A DNA stretch of 64,000 nucleotides from Mycetohabitans endofungorum (GCF_002927045.1 NZ_PRDW01000004.1:186001-250000), one strand, 5' to 3'. Positions 29,694 through 38,610 are shown, numbered from the stretch's first letter. Notes: generated from the letters alone by a model not told the origin. Numbers and translations are program-made.

Positions 29694-29792
29694 GTATCGA
29701 TTCCTTAGATGGCTTTTATCGAGAAATATAGGCTTTCACGAAAGGTGTCAAGAATTTAATCTTTGCTCATGCCATGACCGAAGGAGATGTCC

Positions 29793-29921
29793 ATGGAACA
29801 CGCCCCAGACAGTGTCCAGCAACGGGTAAGTCGACCGATTGCGTTGCGCACCCATGGCCAACCGCACGGGCTGCTCACGCGGCTGGTCAGCCCCGCGGGC
29901 ATCGGTGAGCTGAGGGCATGA
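29793..29921 (+). pseudogene. Truncated pirin-like gene
   Basis: AAGGAGATGTCC leads to an ATG opening MEHAPDSVQQRVSRPIALRT, then HGQPHGLLTRLVSPAGIGEL, and it stops after 42 codons. The second segment resembles the N-terminus of pirin-family cupins, in which HGPITRLMSP-type sequence precedes KPFVFLD. The two cupin domains are absent. The good ribosome site and the position after a divergent LysR gene support a once-real gene that has been cut. Confidence 0.45.
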
Positions 29922-29968
29922 CCATCGGCAGCTTCGAGATTTAATCAACTTTTGATCCAGGAAATACC

Positions 29969-30385
29969 ATGAGCACCGCCTCTGAATTGCTACAGCAACA
30001 CCTCCATTTGCTCGTTGACGACAATGCTGCATGGCAGAAGCTGATTGCCGACGACATAGTGTGGGAATTGCCCTACGCAGCTGGTATCGGACATCCGACC
30101 CGGCTTAACGGCCGGGAAGAGGTTTTTAGCCACGCCTCCTGGTTCGTTGGCGCGGTCGCTGATTTCCGTTTCTTTGATCTGCGTATTGTCGCTGGGGCGA
30201 ACCCCCAGCAGGCAGTTGCGCAGGTATGCGCCGAGGGCTTGGTCAAACCGACCGGCCGGATATACCGGCAGGAGTACGTGGTGTTTTTGGATGCGCGGGC
30301 AGGCAAGATCGTGCATCTGCGCGAATATTTTGATCCGATACAGGCCGCGAAGGCACTCGACGCTGCCATTGTCGGCCTTGACTGA
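29969..30385 (+). CDS. SnoaL/NTF2-like protein
   Basis: 138-aa protein of the NTF2-like fold: LQQHLHLLVDDNAAWQKLIA, IVWELPYAAGIGHPTRLNGR and KIVHLREYFDPIQAAKALDA. The final HLREYFDP is a strong SnoaL/PhzA-B-like signature. Such proteins are cyclases, isomerases or binding proteins in secondary or catabolic metabolism; the substrate cannot be told. It lies 54 bp before an alcohol dehydrogenase and is probably co-transcribed with it. Confidence 0.8.
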   Translation: MSTASELLQQHLHLLVDDNAAWQKLIADDIVWELPYAAGIGHPTRLNGREEVFSHASWFVGAVADFRFFDLRIVAGANPQQAVAQVCAEGLVKPTGRIYRQEYVVFLDARAGKIVHLREYFDPIQAAKALDAAIVGLD

Positions 30386-30439
30386 GCAGCGGTATTTGTC
30401 ACCTATGGAAAAGCTACCCATTCTAAAGAGGACTAGCCC

Positions 30440-31570
30440 ATGAGTGCGTCGACAGGTTTGCACGATATCACGGTGGCGGTGGCACGCGCTGCGCAACAGC
30501 CTTTTACCATCGAACCGGCGCGTATCCGGGGGCCACAAGGGGACGAAGTTCTGGTGCGCGTGGTTGCCACTGGCCTGTGCCACACCGACCTAATCGTGCG
30601 TGACCAGTACTATCCTGTACCGTTGCCGGCGGTACTCGGCCATGAAGGCGCGGGGATCGTCGAGCAGGTCGGCCCGAACGTCAAGGACTTGAAGGCCGGT
30701 GACCATGTGGTGCTGACCTACGGCGCCTGCGGTCATTGCAACCCTTGCGCCAGCGGCCACAAAGCCTACTGCAAGGATTTCTATCCGCTCAACTTCGGCG
30801 GCAGCGATGCCCACGGCCATACCGCGCTGCAGACATCCGAGGGCGAACCGCTACACGATCATTTCTTCGCCCAGTCCTCTTTTGCCACCTACGCGCTCGC
30901 GCGCGAGCACAACGCCATCAAGGTGCCCACCGATACTCCGCTGGAGTTGCTCGGTCCCTTGGGATGCGGCATCCAGACCGGCGCAGGTGCGGTGATCAAT
31001 TCGATGAAGGTGCTCCCGGGCAGCAGCTTTGTCGCCTATGGCGCTGGTGCGGTGGGGTTAAGCGCGGTGATGGCCGCGTGCGTGGCAGGTGCGACCACCA
31101 TCATTGCCATTGATATCGTGTCTTCGCGGTTGGCACTGGCGAGGGAGCTAGGGGCTACCCACACGGTGAACAGTCGAGAGGCCAATATCGTCGAGGCAGT
31201 ACGCGAGATAACCGGCAGTGGCGCCGATTTCGCACTCGAATCCACTGGCAGGCCGGAAGTGCTCGAAGCCGGCATCGAGGCGCTGTGTGGCTTGGGTACC
31301 ATCGGTATCGTCGGCGCGCCAAAGCTTGGCACCCGGGCCAGCTTCGACGTCAACAACTTGCTGTTGGGTGGGCGCAGCATCCGTGGCATCGTCGAGGGCG
31401 ACAGCGTACCTCAGGTGTTTATCCCTCAGTTGGTCAGGCTCTATCAGCAGGGCCGGTTCCCATTCGACCGCCTGGTCAAATTCTATTCTCTGGAGCAGAT
31501 CAATCAGGCCGCTGAAGACAGTACCAAGGGGGTCACCCTGAAGCCCATCCTGCGCATGGCCGCGAACTGA
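30440..31570 (+). CDS. Zinc-dependent (aryl-)alcohol dehydrogenase
   Basis: MDR-family dehydrogenase of 376 aa. Catalytic zinc ligands lie in ATGLCHTDLIVRDQY and LGHEGAGIVEQVG with Cys in GPLGCGIQTGAGAV. The four structural-zinc cysteines are in YGACGHCNPCASGHKAYC. The NAD-binding motif is YGAGAVGLSAVMAACVAG. The whole pattern resembles benzyl/aryl-alcohol dehydrogenases of the XylB type. It follows a SnoaL-like gene and may be controlled by the divergent LysR regulator. The natural substrate is unknown. Confidence 0.9.
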   Translation: MSASTGLHDITVAVARAAQQPFTIEPARIRGPQGDEVLVRVVATGLCHTDLIVRDQYYPVPLPAVLGHEGAGIVEQVGPNVKDLKAGDHVVLTYGACGHCNPCASGHKAYCKDFYPLNFGGSDAHGHTALQTSEGEPLHDHFFAQSSFATYALAREHNAIKVPTDTPLELLGPLGCGIQTGAGAVINSMKVLPGSSFVAYGAGAVGLSAVMAACVAGATTIIAIDIVSSRLALARELGATHTVNSREANIVEAVREITGSGADFALESTGRPEVLEAGIEALCGLGTIGIVGAPKLGTRASFDVNNLLLGGRSIRGIVEGDSVPQVFIPQLVRLYQQGRFPFDRLVKFYSLEQINQAAEDSTKGVTLKPILRMAAN

Positions 31571-31580
31571 GCGGTGCACG

Positions 31581-31850
31581 ATGGCATCGAACTCTTCAAT
31601 TGGGCAAGTCGGTCGTTTCCACATCGACTTAGCAATGCCTAGGGTGATGGGCATTGTCAATGTGACACCGGATTTATTCCTCGACGGGAGCGCCATGACT
31701 CAACCCGTGCGGCACTGGCGAAAGGCGAGGATCTGATACGTAGCGGTGCGCATATCCTAGATATCAGCAGCAAATCCGCTCGGCCGGGCAGCCCGGCCGT
31801 TCCGCTCGAAGAAAAGCATTGCGGCGCGTGCTGTCTGGCGCGCGGGAAGC
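31581..31850 (+). pseudogene. folP: Dihydropteroate synthase (folP) fragment, frameshifted
   Basis: The first frame reads GRFHIDLAMPRVMGIVNVTP then DLFLDGSAM; the pterin-loop signature TPDSFSDGG is degraded to TPDLFLDGS. After a frameshift near 31697 the next frame gives DSTRAALAKGEDLIRSGAHI and SARPGSPAVPLEE, and after a second near 31812 ALRRVLSG. These are the first 80 or so residues of DHPS in three frames. The remaining two thirds are absent. It starts 10 bp after the alcohol dehydrogenase stop. Confidence 0.75.
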
Positions 31851-31911
31851 TTCAGTGTCGAAGACACGGCACCTGCGGCAACTTGAGGAAAACCACCGGC
31901 TCAAGCCGTCC
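31845..31911 (+). mobile_element. IS3-family OrfA fragment
   Basis: Directly fused to the folP relic, one frame reads SVSKTRHLRQLEENHRLK. This resembles the leucine-zipper segment of IS3/IS407-group OrfA proteins (RLRQLEEENRRLKR type). Neither the helix-turn-helix start nor OrfB is present. From here to the tRNA gene (31912-32186) no further gene can be supported. Confidence 0.45.
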
Positions 31912-32186
31912 TCTTCGGATTGCATCAGCTTAGCCGATGTGTCCGGGAGAACAGGGAAAGGCCAGTGATAGTTGCCGTACTCGTAGAGCGTCTTGAACTT
32001 GATATTCAAGGACACACGCCGCTCCTTGCGGCGTCCGTGCTCGGTTAGTGCATGCGGAAGTCGTAGACGCCGTGCCGTGATCTTGCGACGCGGCAGGGAT
32101 TCTCATGGTGCGGATATCCCAGATGGGGGAGACCATGGCGAGAGCCGATTGAAAGCGTCCTTGGAAATCAATCGATTATGTGTCGG

Positions 32187-32277
32187 TGGCGGAGAGAGGG
32201 GGATTCGAACCCCCGATAGGCTATTAACCTATACACGCTTTCCAGGCGTGCGACTTAAACCACTCATCCATCTCTCC
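32187..32277 (-). tRNA. tRNA-Ser (anticodon GGA)
   Basis: The minus strand reads GGAGAGATGGATGAGTGGTT at the 5' end, an anticodon stem-loop CACGCCTGGAAAGCGTG with GGA anticodon, a long class II variable arm, the T arm GGGGGTTCGAATCCCCC, and an acceptor 3' strand closing CTCTCC plus discriminator G and an encoded CCA. All stems pair. 91 nt with CCA (88 nt, 32190-32277, without). Its 3' end faces the relic-rich segment back to guaA. Confidence 0.97.
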
Positions 32278-32334
32278 GAGAACAGGGGATTTTACCAGCA
32301 TCGAAAATGCTAGACAAGGAGGCGGTGTTGGATT

Positions 32335-32390
32335 TGTCAGCGCAACGTGAGAATGTCCGGTCCGTGCAAAGTAAGAATGCATGCGCGGCG
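32335..32390. mobile_element. Possible IS21-like terminal sequence (scrap)
   Basis: TGTCAGCGCAACGTGAGAAT and a following GTAAGAATGC resemble the outer end and internal repeats (GTRAGAATG twice, 24 bp apart) of IS21-family elements. No transposase is nearby. The rest of 32278-32626 holds nothing I can name apart from the start region of the next gene. Confidence 0.25.
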
Positions 32391-32626
32391 CAGCCGGGCC
32401 TCTAACCGGGCGCCGGGTTCCGGTGATGTCCGTCGGCAACGAAATGCAAACCAGAATGCCGCCCCCGCATCGCTAACTAAACGTTATATGAACTATTTCG
32501 CCCAACGTGGTCGCTAGGTACATGGACCGGCAGTCGTTTGTCGTAGGGCTTAGCCGAACTGGGATGCGAAAGGAAGTTCTCGTGGGACGATATATCGCGA
32601 TCGATATCCGGCTAAAATCGCCGCCC

Positions 32627-33154
32627 ATGAAAGTACTGATCCATTGTCTCGTGGCCCTCGCGTGCGCCCCAACCCTTGCCGAAGCGGCGCCTCTGCGCAT
32701 TCAGAACGCGACGGTCGATACGTATTTCTCACCGGATGGCGGAGCGGGCGCCGCCGCGGCGGCGCTGATCGACGGTGCCAAGCGCCGGGTCTGGCTGGCC
32801 GGCTATTCATTCACGTCACCCGACATCGCAAAGGCCTTGCGCAACGCCCGTGTGCGCGGTGTCCAGGTGCGCGTGGTATTGGACAAATCTAACGAGACTG
32901 GCAAATATAGTGGGGCCACCTATCTGGCTAATGCCGGTATCGACGTGCGGATCGACTCACGCTATCCCATCATGCACCACAAGTTCATCGTGGTGGACGA
33001 TGTGGTAGCGTTTGGTTCGATGAACTTTACCCGGGCGGGTGACCGCAAGAACGCGGAGAATTTCAACGTGTTCCGTGGTGCGCCGGCGCTGGCCAGCGCC
33101 TACGCAGCAGAGTTCGATCGACTGTATGCTGAATCCGCCCCATACCGCCGCTAA
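32627..33154 (+). CDS. Secreted phospholipase D-family nuclease (Nuc-type)
   Basis: 175-aa single-HKD protein. A signal peptide (MKVLIHCLVALACAPTLAEA) is followed by ATVDTYFSPDGGAGAAAAAL and one HKD motif, MHHKFIVVDDVVAFGSMNFT, in which His, Lys, Asp and the GSxN are all present. One HKD per chain means it should work as a dimer, like the Nuc endonuclease. Expected in the periplasm. The ATG at 32627 is chosen because the signal peptide starts there. Confidence 0.88.
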   Translation: MKVLIHCLVALACAPTLAEAAPLRIQNATVDTYFSPDGGAGAAAAALIDGAKRRVWLAGYSFTSPDIAKALRNARVRGVQVRVVLDKSNETGKYSGATYLANAGIDVRIDSRYPIMHHKFIVVDDVVAFGSMNFTRAGDRKNAENFNVFRGAPALASAYAAEFDRLYAESAPYRR

Positions 33155-33292
33155 AGCGGGCGCACGCGCGGCGGATTGCCGTCAGCGGCTGGCCGCATCA
33201 TGCACCCGGTCGAGCAATGCGAGGGCGGCAGCGGGACTCGTCCATGAGATTGCGTCGCAGCCCCGCGTCAATGGAGCTGCATTGCAGTCCGC

Positions 33293-35650
33293 CTAGCGAC
33301 GCAACAGCCGGAGCCCGTTGCCCACGACCAACAGGCTTGCACCGACATCGGCGAATACGGCCATCCACATCGTACCGTAGCCAGCCAGCGTGAGCGCCAG
33401 AAATGCACCCTTGAGCCCCAGCGCGACAACGATGTTCTGCGTTAGGATGCGACGCGTGGCCTTCGATAGCCGGATGAATACGGCAACCTTGCGCAGATCA
33501 TCGTCCATCAGTGCGACGTCGGCGGTCTCGATCGCGGCGCCAGCGCCTAATGCGCCCATGGCAAAGCCGATATCGGCGCGCGCGAGCGCAGGCGCGTCGT
33601 TGATACCATCGCCCACCATGCCCACCGCATGACGTGTTCCGGTCAGTGACTCGATCGCGCGGCGCTTGTCGTCTGGCAATTGGTTGCCGCGAACCTCGTC
33701 GATGCCGGCCTGGGCCGCGATGGTCTGCGCAGTATGCGGATTATCGCCACTCAGGATGAGCGTGCGCACGCCGAGCCGATGCAACTGTGCGACGGCCTCG
33801 CGACTGGTGGGCTTCAGGGTGTCGGCGAGCGCGAACAAGGCGAGAACGCGGCGTTCGTCCATGAGCATCACGACCGTCTTACCTTGCCGCTCCAGGCTGT
33901 CCAGCTTCGCATCGAGCTTCGCATAGCGGCATCCGAGCGTTTCAGCCAGGCGGCGGTTGCCGAGCCAGTAGCGCACGCCGTCGATAGTGCCGTGCACGCC
34001 GCGCCCGGGCAGCGCGCCGAAGTCATCGACGACCAAGTGTTGCGGGCCGGCGGCATCGGCGGCGGCGATCGCGGCGGAGACAGGATGGTCTGAGCGGGCG
34101 GCAAGGCTCGTCGCCAACTGGCGACAGCGCGCGGCATCGACTGTCGCACATGGTTCAAAATCGGTTTGCTGCGGACGCCCCACGGTCAGGGTGCCGGTCT
34201 TGTCCAGTGCGAGCCATGCCAGGCGGTGCCCTTGTTCCAGGTAGCGGCCGCCTTTGACCAGGATGCCGTGGCGGGCGGCGACCGCCAGCGCGCTGACAAT
34301 CGTGACAGGGGTAGAGATGACTAGCGCGCATGGGCAGGCGATGACCAGCAGCACCAGTGCTTTGTAGACCGACGCCGTCCACGCGGCATGGCCAAGCAGC
34401 GGCGGCACGGCCGCGACCAGCAGCGCCAATGCCAACACGACCGGCGTGTACACACCCGCAAAGCGGTCGACAAAACGTTGGATCGGCGCCTTGGACGCCT
34501 GCGCTTGCTCGACCGCTTGCACAATGCGGGCCAGCGTGCTTTGCGTGGCGGGGAAGGTGACGCGATAGTCGAAAGAACCCGATGTGTTGAGAGTCCCAGC
34601 ATACACCGCGTCGCCGATCTGCTTGTCCACCGGCAGGCTCTCGCCGGTGATCGAGGCTTGATCGACCGCTGAGCGGCCGGACACGATACAGCCATCAAGC
34701 GCAATCCGCTCGCCTGGCTTCACGCGCACCCGTGCACCGGTTGGCACGGTGCGCGCGTCTACGACGCGCCAACTGCCGTCGGCTTGTTGCACGGTCGCTT
34801 TATCGGGCGCGAGCGCAACCAGACGCTCGATCGCACGTCGTGCGCGCTCCAGCGAGGCAGCCTCGATGCGCTCGGCGATCGTAAACAGCACCATCACCAT
34901 AGCGGCTTCCGGCCATTGGCCCAGCGCGAAGGCGCCGGTCACCGCGACGCTCATCAACGCGTTGATGTTCAGATTACCGTGGCGGATCGCGATCCAGCCT
35001 TTGTGGTAGGTGCGCAGGCCGGCGCCGAGCACGGCGAGCGCCGCGAGCGCCGCCGTAATCCAGCCGGGTGCACCGAGCCAGGTCAACGCCTCAGCCGCCA
35101 GCGCGGCGATGCCGGCCGCCACGAGCGGCCAGCGCCGTGCTGTATGCGTATGCGCCGGCGGCGGCACGGTGCGCGTATCGTCGTGCGGTTGTACCTCGGG
35201 GGTGAAGCCGAGTGAGGCGAGCGCGGCGACGATGTCGTCCAGCGCGTCGCGCGGGTGCTCAACGGTCAATATACGTTGCAACAGGTTGAACTCGAGACGT
35301 TCGGCGGGAACGATCGTGTGCAGCTTCGAGCGGATCAACGTTTCCTCGGTCGGGCAGTCCATTTGCCGAATAAGGATGCGCGTGCGTACCGTGTCGGTAG
35401 CGGCCATCTCGTCGCCGTCGCGCGCGCGCGCCGCCGAAGACGAATCTGCATCTGGGCTGTATGCTGCTTGCGCAACGGCATCGGCATGGCAAATATCGGC
35501 GTGCGACCGGTTGCCGGTGTGCGGGCCGGCACAGCAGGTGTCGTGCTCCCGGGTGGCAGTATGGGCATGGCACGGCGCTTGCAGGCGGCGCTCATGTTCG
35601 ATATCGACTGATGTCGCTTGTGTGCCTCTGGCGAAGTGGCGATCGACCAT
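33293..35650 (-). CDS. Zn/Cd/Pb-translocating P1B-type ATPase
   Basis: Heavy-metal efflux ATPase of 785 aa. The N-terminal 80 residues are His/Cys-rich (PCHAHTATREHDTCCAGPHT), then an HMA domain with the ZntA/PbrA-type site MDCPTEE. Membrane helices carry the CPC metal motif (VIACPCALVISTPVTIV). TGES (ITGESLPV), the phosphorylation motif DKTGTLTVG and MVGDGINDAPALA are intact. ATG at 35650 follows GAGGAG at good spacing. CPC plus CxxEE points to Zn(II), Cd(II) and Pb(II). Controlled by the divergent MerR gene. Confidence 0.93.
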   Translation of the reverse strand: MVDRHFARGTQATSVDIEHERRLQAPCHAHTATREHDTCCAGPHTGNRSHADICHADAVAQAAYSPDADSSSAARARDGDEMAATDTVRTRILIRQMDCPTEETLIRSKLHTIVPAERLEFNLLQRILTVEHPRDALDDIVAALASLGFTPEVQPHDDTRTVPPPAHTHTARRWPLVAAGIAALAAEALTWLGAPGWITAALAALAVLGAGLRTYHKGWIAIRHGNLNINALMSVAVTGAFALGQWPEAAMVMVLFTIAERIEAASLERARRAIERLVALAPDKATVQQADGSWRVVDARTVPTGARVRVKPGERIALDGCIVSGRSAVDQASITGESLPVDKQIGDAVYAGTLNTSGSFDYRVTFPATQSTLARIVQAVEQAQASKAPIQRFVDRFAGVYTPVVLALALLVAAVPPLLGHAAWTASVYKALVLLVIACPCALVISTPVTIVSALAVAARHGILVKGGRYLEQGHRLAWLALDKTGTLTVGRPQQTDFEPCATVDAARCRQLATSLAARSDHPVSAAIAAADAAGPQHLVVDDFGALPGRGVHGTIDGVRYWLGNRRLAETLGCRYAKLDAKLDSLERQGKTVVMLMDERRVLALFALADTLKPTSREAVAQLHRLGVRTLILSGDNPHTAQTIAAQAGIDEVRGNQLPDDKRRAIESLTGTRHAVGMVGDGINDAPALARADIGFAMGALGAGAAIETADVALMDDDLRKVAVFIRLSKATRRILTQNIVVALGLKGAFLALTLAGYGTMWMAVFADVGASLLVVGNGLRLLRR

Positions 35651-35685
35651 GCTGGACTCCTCAGGTGATTTATGCTGTAGTACAC

Positions 35686-35706
35686 ACCTTGAAGTCACTT
35701 CAAGGT
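35686..35706. promoter_or_regulatory. MerR-type operator and promoter of the metal ATPase
   Basis: A perfect 10-bp inverted repeat, ACCTTGAAGT, one base, then ACTTCAAGGT. On the minus strand it lies between a -35 TTGACC (35704-35709) and a -10-like TGTACT, 19 bp apart. The overlong 19-bp spacer with the palindrome inside is the hallmark of MerR-activated promoters, and the geometry equals that known for pbrA/cadA promoters. Confidence 0.88.
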
Positions 35707-35730
35707 CAAGTGGATCCATGCGGGACAATG

Positions 35731-36162
35731 ATGAAAATTGGTGAATTGGCAAAGCGGGCCGGGTGCACGCCCGAAACAGTCCGTTTCTACGAGAAAGAAG
35801 GGTTGCTGCCGGTGGCGGCGCGCACAGGCGCCAATTACCGCGCATACGGCGAAGCGCATTTGGACCGTTTGCGCTTCGTGCGCAATTGCCGGGCACTGGA
35901 CATGACGCATGACGAGATTCGCGTGTTGCTGCAGGCCGCGGACGCCCCGGCGCGCGATTGTGGCGCGATCGATGCGCTCGTCGATGAGCATTTGCGGCAC
36001 GTCAACATGCGAATCGACGAACTGCAGCAGCTGCGCGCACAATTGAGCGCGCTCCGCGAGCGGTGTCGCGGCGCGCGGTCCGTTCAGGATTGTGGCATCA
36101 TGCGCGGCTTGGCAGCCATGGATAGTCCTACTCATGTATTGAGGCAGACTCATCTGGGCTGA
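35731..36162 (+). CDS. MerR-family heavy-metal regulator (CadR/PbrR type)
   Basis: 143-aa activator with the MerR helix-turn-helix (MKIGELAKRAGCTPETVRFY, EKEGLLP), a long dimerisation helix, and three cysteines placed as in CadR/PbrR: ARDCGAID at the helix start and RERCRGARSVQDCGIM in the metal loop. These bind divalent Cd, Pb or Zn in known members. The start is ATG 35731 (another ATG abuts it at 35728). Divergent from the ATPase it should control. Confidence 0.92.
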   Translation: MKIGELAKRAGCTPETVRFYEKEGLLPVAARTGANYRAYGEAHLDRLRFVRNCRALDMTHDEIRVLLQAADAPARDCGAIDALVDEHLRHVNMRIDELQQLRAQLSALRERCRGARSVQDCGIMRGLAAMDSPTHVLRQTHLG

Positions 36163-36169
36163 ACGCGCG

Positions 36170-37201
36170 ATGCACGAGTTGAGCCAATCTGTCCCCTCCC
36201 TGATGAGCGGTTTTTCCCGACGCGCTTGCCGCCCGAATCATCCCGTTCTGGTTCTACGTTGTCTATGCCTGTTGAGCATGCTGATGGCGCTCGCCGCTTG
36301 TAGCACGTTCGATCAGCAGAGCGCGGCACCGATCGTCGAAGGCACGGCGCAGGCGGTGCCCCTGCCTGAAGCGGCGCCGCCGGAACCGGCCGCGCCGCTG
36401 GTGCAACCTGAGCCCGAGCTGCATGAGGCGAAGACGGATAGTGACCGTGCGGCGCCGAAAAAGCCGCATCGATCACCGCAACGCGCTACGGCGACCGTGT
36501 CTTCGCCGCCGACGGCACAGCCAATGCCGACGCCGCTGGTCGCATCGCGGCTGCTGTATCCGGGTCAGGTTAAGGGTCTGCTCGATACCGAGGTGCAACG
36601 ACCGGACGGCAAGGCCATCGGCCATGCCGTGGACTTGGTGGTCGATGCCAACGGGGTGCTGCGCGAGATCGTCGTCAACCTGACAGGGTTCATGGGAGTC
36701 GGGGATCGCAAGGTCGATTTCCCGCGTGGCGCGCTGCGGGTCAAGCCGGTGGGGCCGCGTGTGGCCGGGGCGTTGGAGTTGGTGCCATCGCGCACGCCGC
36801 CGATCGATCCGGCCAAGCCGGCACAAGCCGGCAGCACGACATCGGGCACTGTGCCGCTGATGGATACCACCGTGCAGCGCACCAACGGCTCGAAGGTGGG
36901 GCGCGTCGTTGACGTGCTGATCGATGCGGGGCTGCGGCCGCAGGCTGCGGTGCTCGAGCTGGGTAACTTGATCAGCGCAGACCGGCGGCGGATCGCCGCC
37001 GATTGGTCAGCGCTGCGCTTCGTGGCCCGGGACAAGGCCATCCAACTGCTGTTGGACCTATCGGACCAGCAGCTTGATGCTTCGCCGTCCTATGTGGCCG
37101 ACCAGCCGATCCGTGCGGTATCGCCTGCGCCCACCGCTGCGCGCGGCACGCCGGCCGCGGCGCGACAGCCGGCGGCCCCGGCAGGGCGGGCATCCCGATG
37201 A
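36170..37201 (+). CDS. Lipoprotein with two PRC-barrel domains
   Basis: A type II signal peptide with lipobox LMALAAC (Cys at about residue 44) is followed by a Pro/Ala-rich linker and two PRC-barrel-like modules: LLDTEVQRPDGKAIGHAVDL and PLMDTTVQRTNGSKVGRVVD. The C-terminal tail is again Pro/Ala-rich. 343 aa; a start at the ATG near 36203 is also possible. It overlaps the MFS gene by 4 bp (ATGA), so the two are translationally coupled. The function is unknown. Confidence 0.8.
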   Translation: MHELSQSVPSLMSGFSRRACRPNHPVLVLRCLCLLSMLMALAACSTFDQQSAAPIVEGTAQAVPLPEAAPPEPAAPLVQPEPELHEAKTDSDRAAPKKPHRSPQRATATVSSPPTAQPMPTPLVASRLLYPGQVKGLLDTEVQRPDGKAIGHAVDLVVDANGVLREIVVNLTGFMGVGDRKVDFPRGALRVKPVGPRVAGALELVPSRTPPIDPAKPAQAGSTTSGTVPLMDTTVQRTNGSKVGRVVDVLIDAGLRPQAAVLELGNLISADRRRIAADWSALRFVARDKAIQLLLDLSDQQLDASPSYVADQPIRAVSPAPTAARGTPAAARQPAAPAGRASR

Positions 37202-38463
37202 GCAAGACTGTTATGCCGAAGGCACGGAGCCTGCGTGCGCTGGATGGCCTAAACTTTTTCCTTGCAAATGTCCAGACGGGGTTCGGTCCGTTCATCGCCT
37301 CGTATCTGGCCACGCACAAATGGACCCAAGGAGAAATCGGCATCGCGCTGTCGGTCGGCACGATCACGGCAATGGTTAGCCAAGTGCCGGCCGGTGCGTT
37401 GATCGACGCGACGCAGAACAAGCGTGCCGCGGCGATGGCTGCGATTGTTGCGATTGCGATCTGCGCGCTGCTGCTGGCTGGCAGCCCGACCACGATCCCC
37501 GTGCTCGCTGCGGAGGTGTTCCACGGCTTTGCCAGTTGCATGTTGACGCCGGCCCTCGCGGCGTTGTCGCTCGCGCTGGTCGGCCGCCACGCGTTGGGCG
37601 ACCGGCTGGGCCGAAATGCGCGGTTTGCCTCGATCGGCAGCGCGGTGGCGGCCGGGTTGATGGGATTGTGTGGCGAATATGTATCAGTGCGCTCGGTGTT
37701 TTGGTTGACGGCTGCATTGACGCTGCCAGCCATTGTCGCGTTATACATGATCGATCCGCTTCATCTGGGTCCGGCGCGCGCCGCGCGCGAACTGCCACAG
37801 CGGCCTGCGCCGGCGCAAGCGGCGCCGGCGCCGCCGCGCGAGAGCATCGGCGAGCTGTTGCGGGATCGGCGCATGCTGACGTTCGCCGCATGCATCGTGT
37901 TGTTTCACTTGTCCAATGCGGCCATGTTGAATCTGGCGGCCGGCGAAGTCACCGCGCATATGGGCGACAACGTGCAACTGGTGATTGCCGCGTGCATCAT
38001 CGTGCCGCAGTTCATCGTGGCACTGCTCTCGCCGTGGGTCGGGCGCTCGGCGCAGCGATGGGGACGCCGGCCAATTCTGTTACTGGGCTTTGCCGCGTTA
38101 CCGGTGCGGGCGCTGCTGTTTGCTGGCGTTACCACACCGAGCCTGCTGGTGCCGGTGCAAATCTTCGACGGGCTGAGCGCCGCGGTATTCGGCGTGATGC
38201 TGCCGTTGATCGCAGCCGATGTGGCCGGCGACAAGGGGCGCTACAACCTGTGCATCGGCGTATTCGGCCTGGCCGCCGGCATCGGCGCGACGCTGAGTAC
38301 CGCGCTCGCCGGACTGGTCGCGGATCATTTTGGCAACGACGTGAGCTTCATCGGCTTGGCGGCGGCCGGCGCGCTGGCCGTGCTGCTAGTGTGGCTGGCG
38401 ATGCCCGAAACGCGCGAGGCCGACGCCACGGACGCCGATACGACGCCGGCTGCTCGCGCGTGA
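37198..38463 (+). CDS. MFS transporter
   Basis: 421-aa major facilitator with twelve predicted helices. It starts LRALDGLNFFLANVQTGFGP, has a central cytosolic Pro/Ala-rich loop (QRPAPAQAAPAPPRESIGEL) and the GRSAQRWGRRPILLLGF motif in the second half. Loop 2-3 reads PAGALIDATQNKRAA, a variant of motif A. The substrate is unknown. Coupled to the upstream PRC-barrel lipoprotein gene. Confidence 0.9.
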   Translation: MSKTVMPKARSLRALDGLNFFLANVQTGFGPFIASYLATHKWTQGEIGIALSVGTITAMVSQVPAGALIDATQNKRAAAMAAIVAIAICALLLAGSPTTIPVLAAEVFHGFASCMLTPALAALSLALVGRHALGDRLGRNARFASIGSAVAAGLMGLCGEYVSVRSVFWLTAALTLPAIVALYMIDPLHLGPARAARELPQRPAPAQAAPAPPRESIGELLRDRRMLTFAACIVLFHLSNAAMLNLAAGEVTAHMGDNVQLVIAACIIVPQFIVALLSPWVGRSAQRWGRRPILLLGFAALPVRALLFAGVTTPSLLVPVQIFDGLSAAVFGVMLPLIAADVAGDKGRYNLCIGVFGLAAGIGATLSTALAGLVADHFGNDVSFIGLAAAGALAVLLVWLAMPETREADATDADTTPAARA

Positions 38464-38610
38464 CGTGTGGGAGCATGGCGTGTGAAGACGCGGAACTCAA
38501 TGGCATAATACGGTTTGTACCCATTGCGCAGCGCTTCGTCTTGGGTGACGGGCGGTGCGCGGTGGGTTCCCGGCCCGCCTTGCCTGTTTATCCATCCCCT
38601 CTTTGTACTG

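Noticed and set aside
31993-32313. Open frame on the plus strand encoding a peptide with GERGIRTPDRLL near its end
   Set aside because: This is the well-known false protein made by translating a class II tRNA gene on its antisense strand; the tRNA-Ser explains it.
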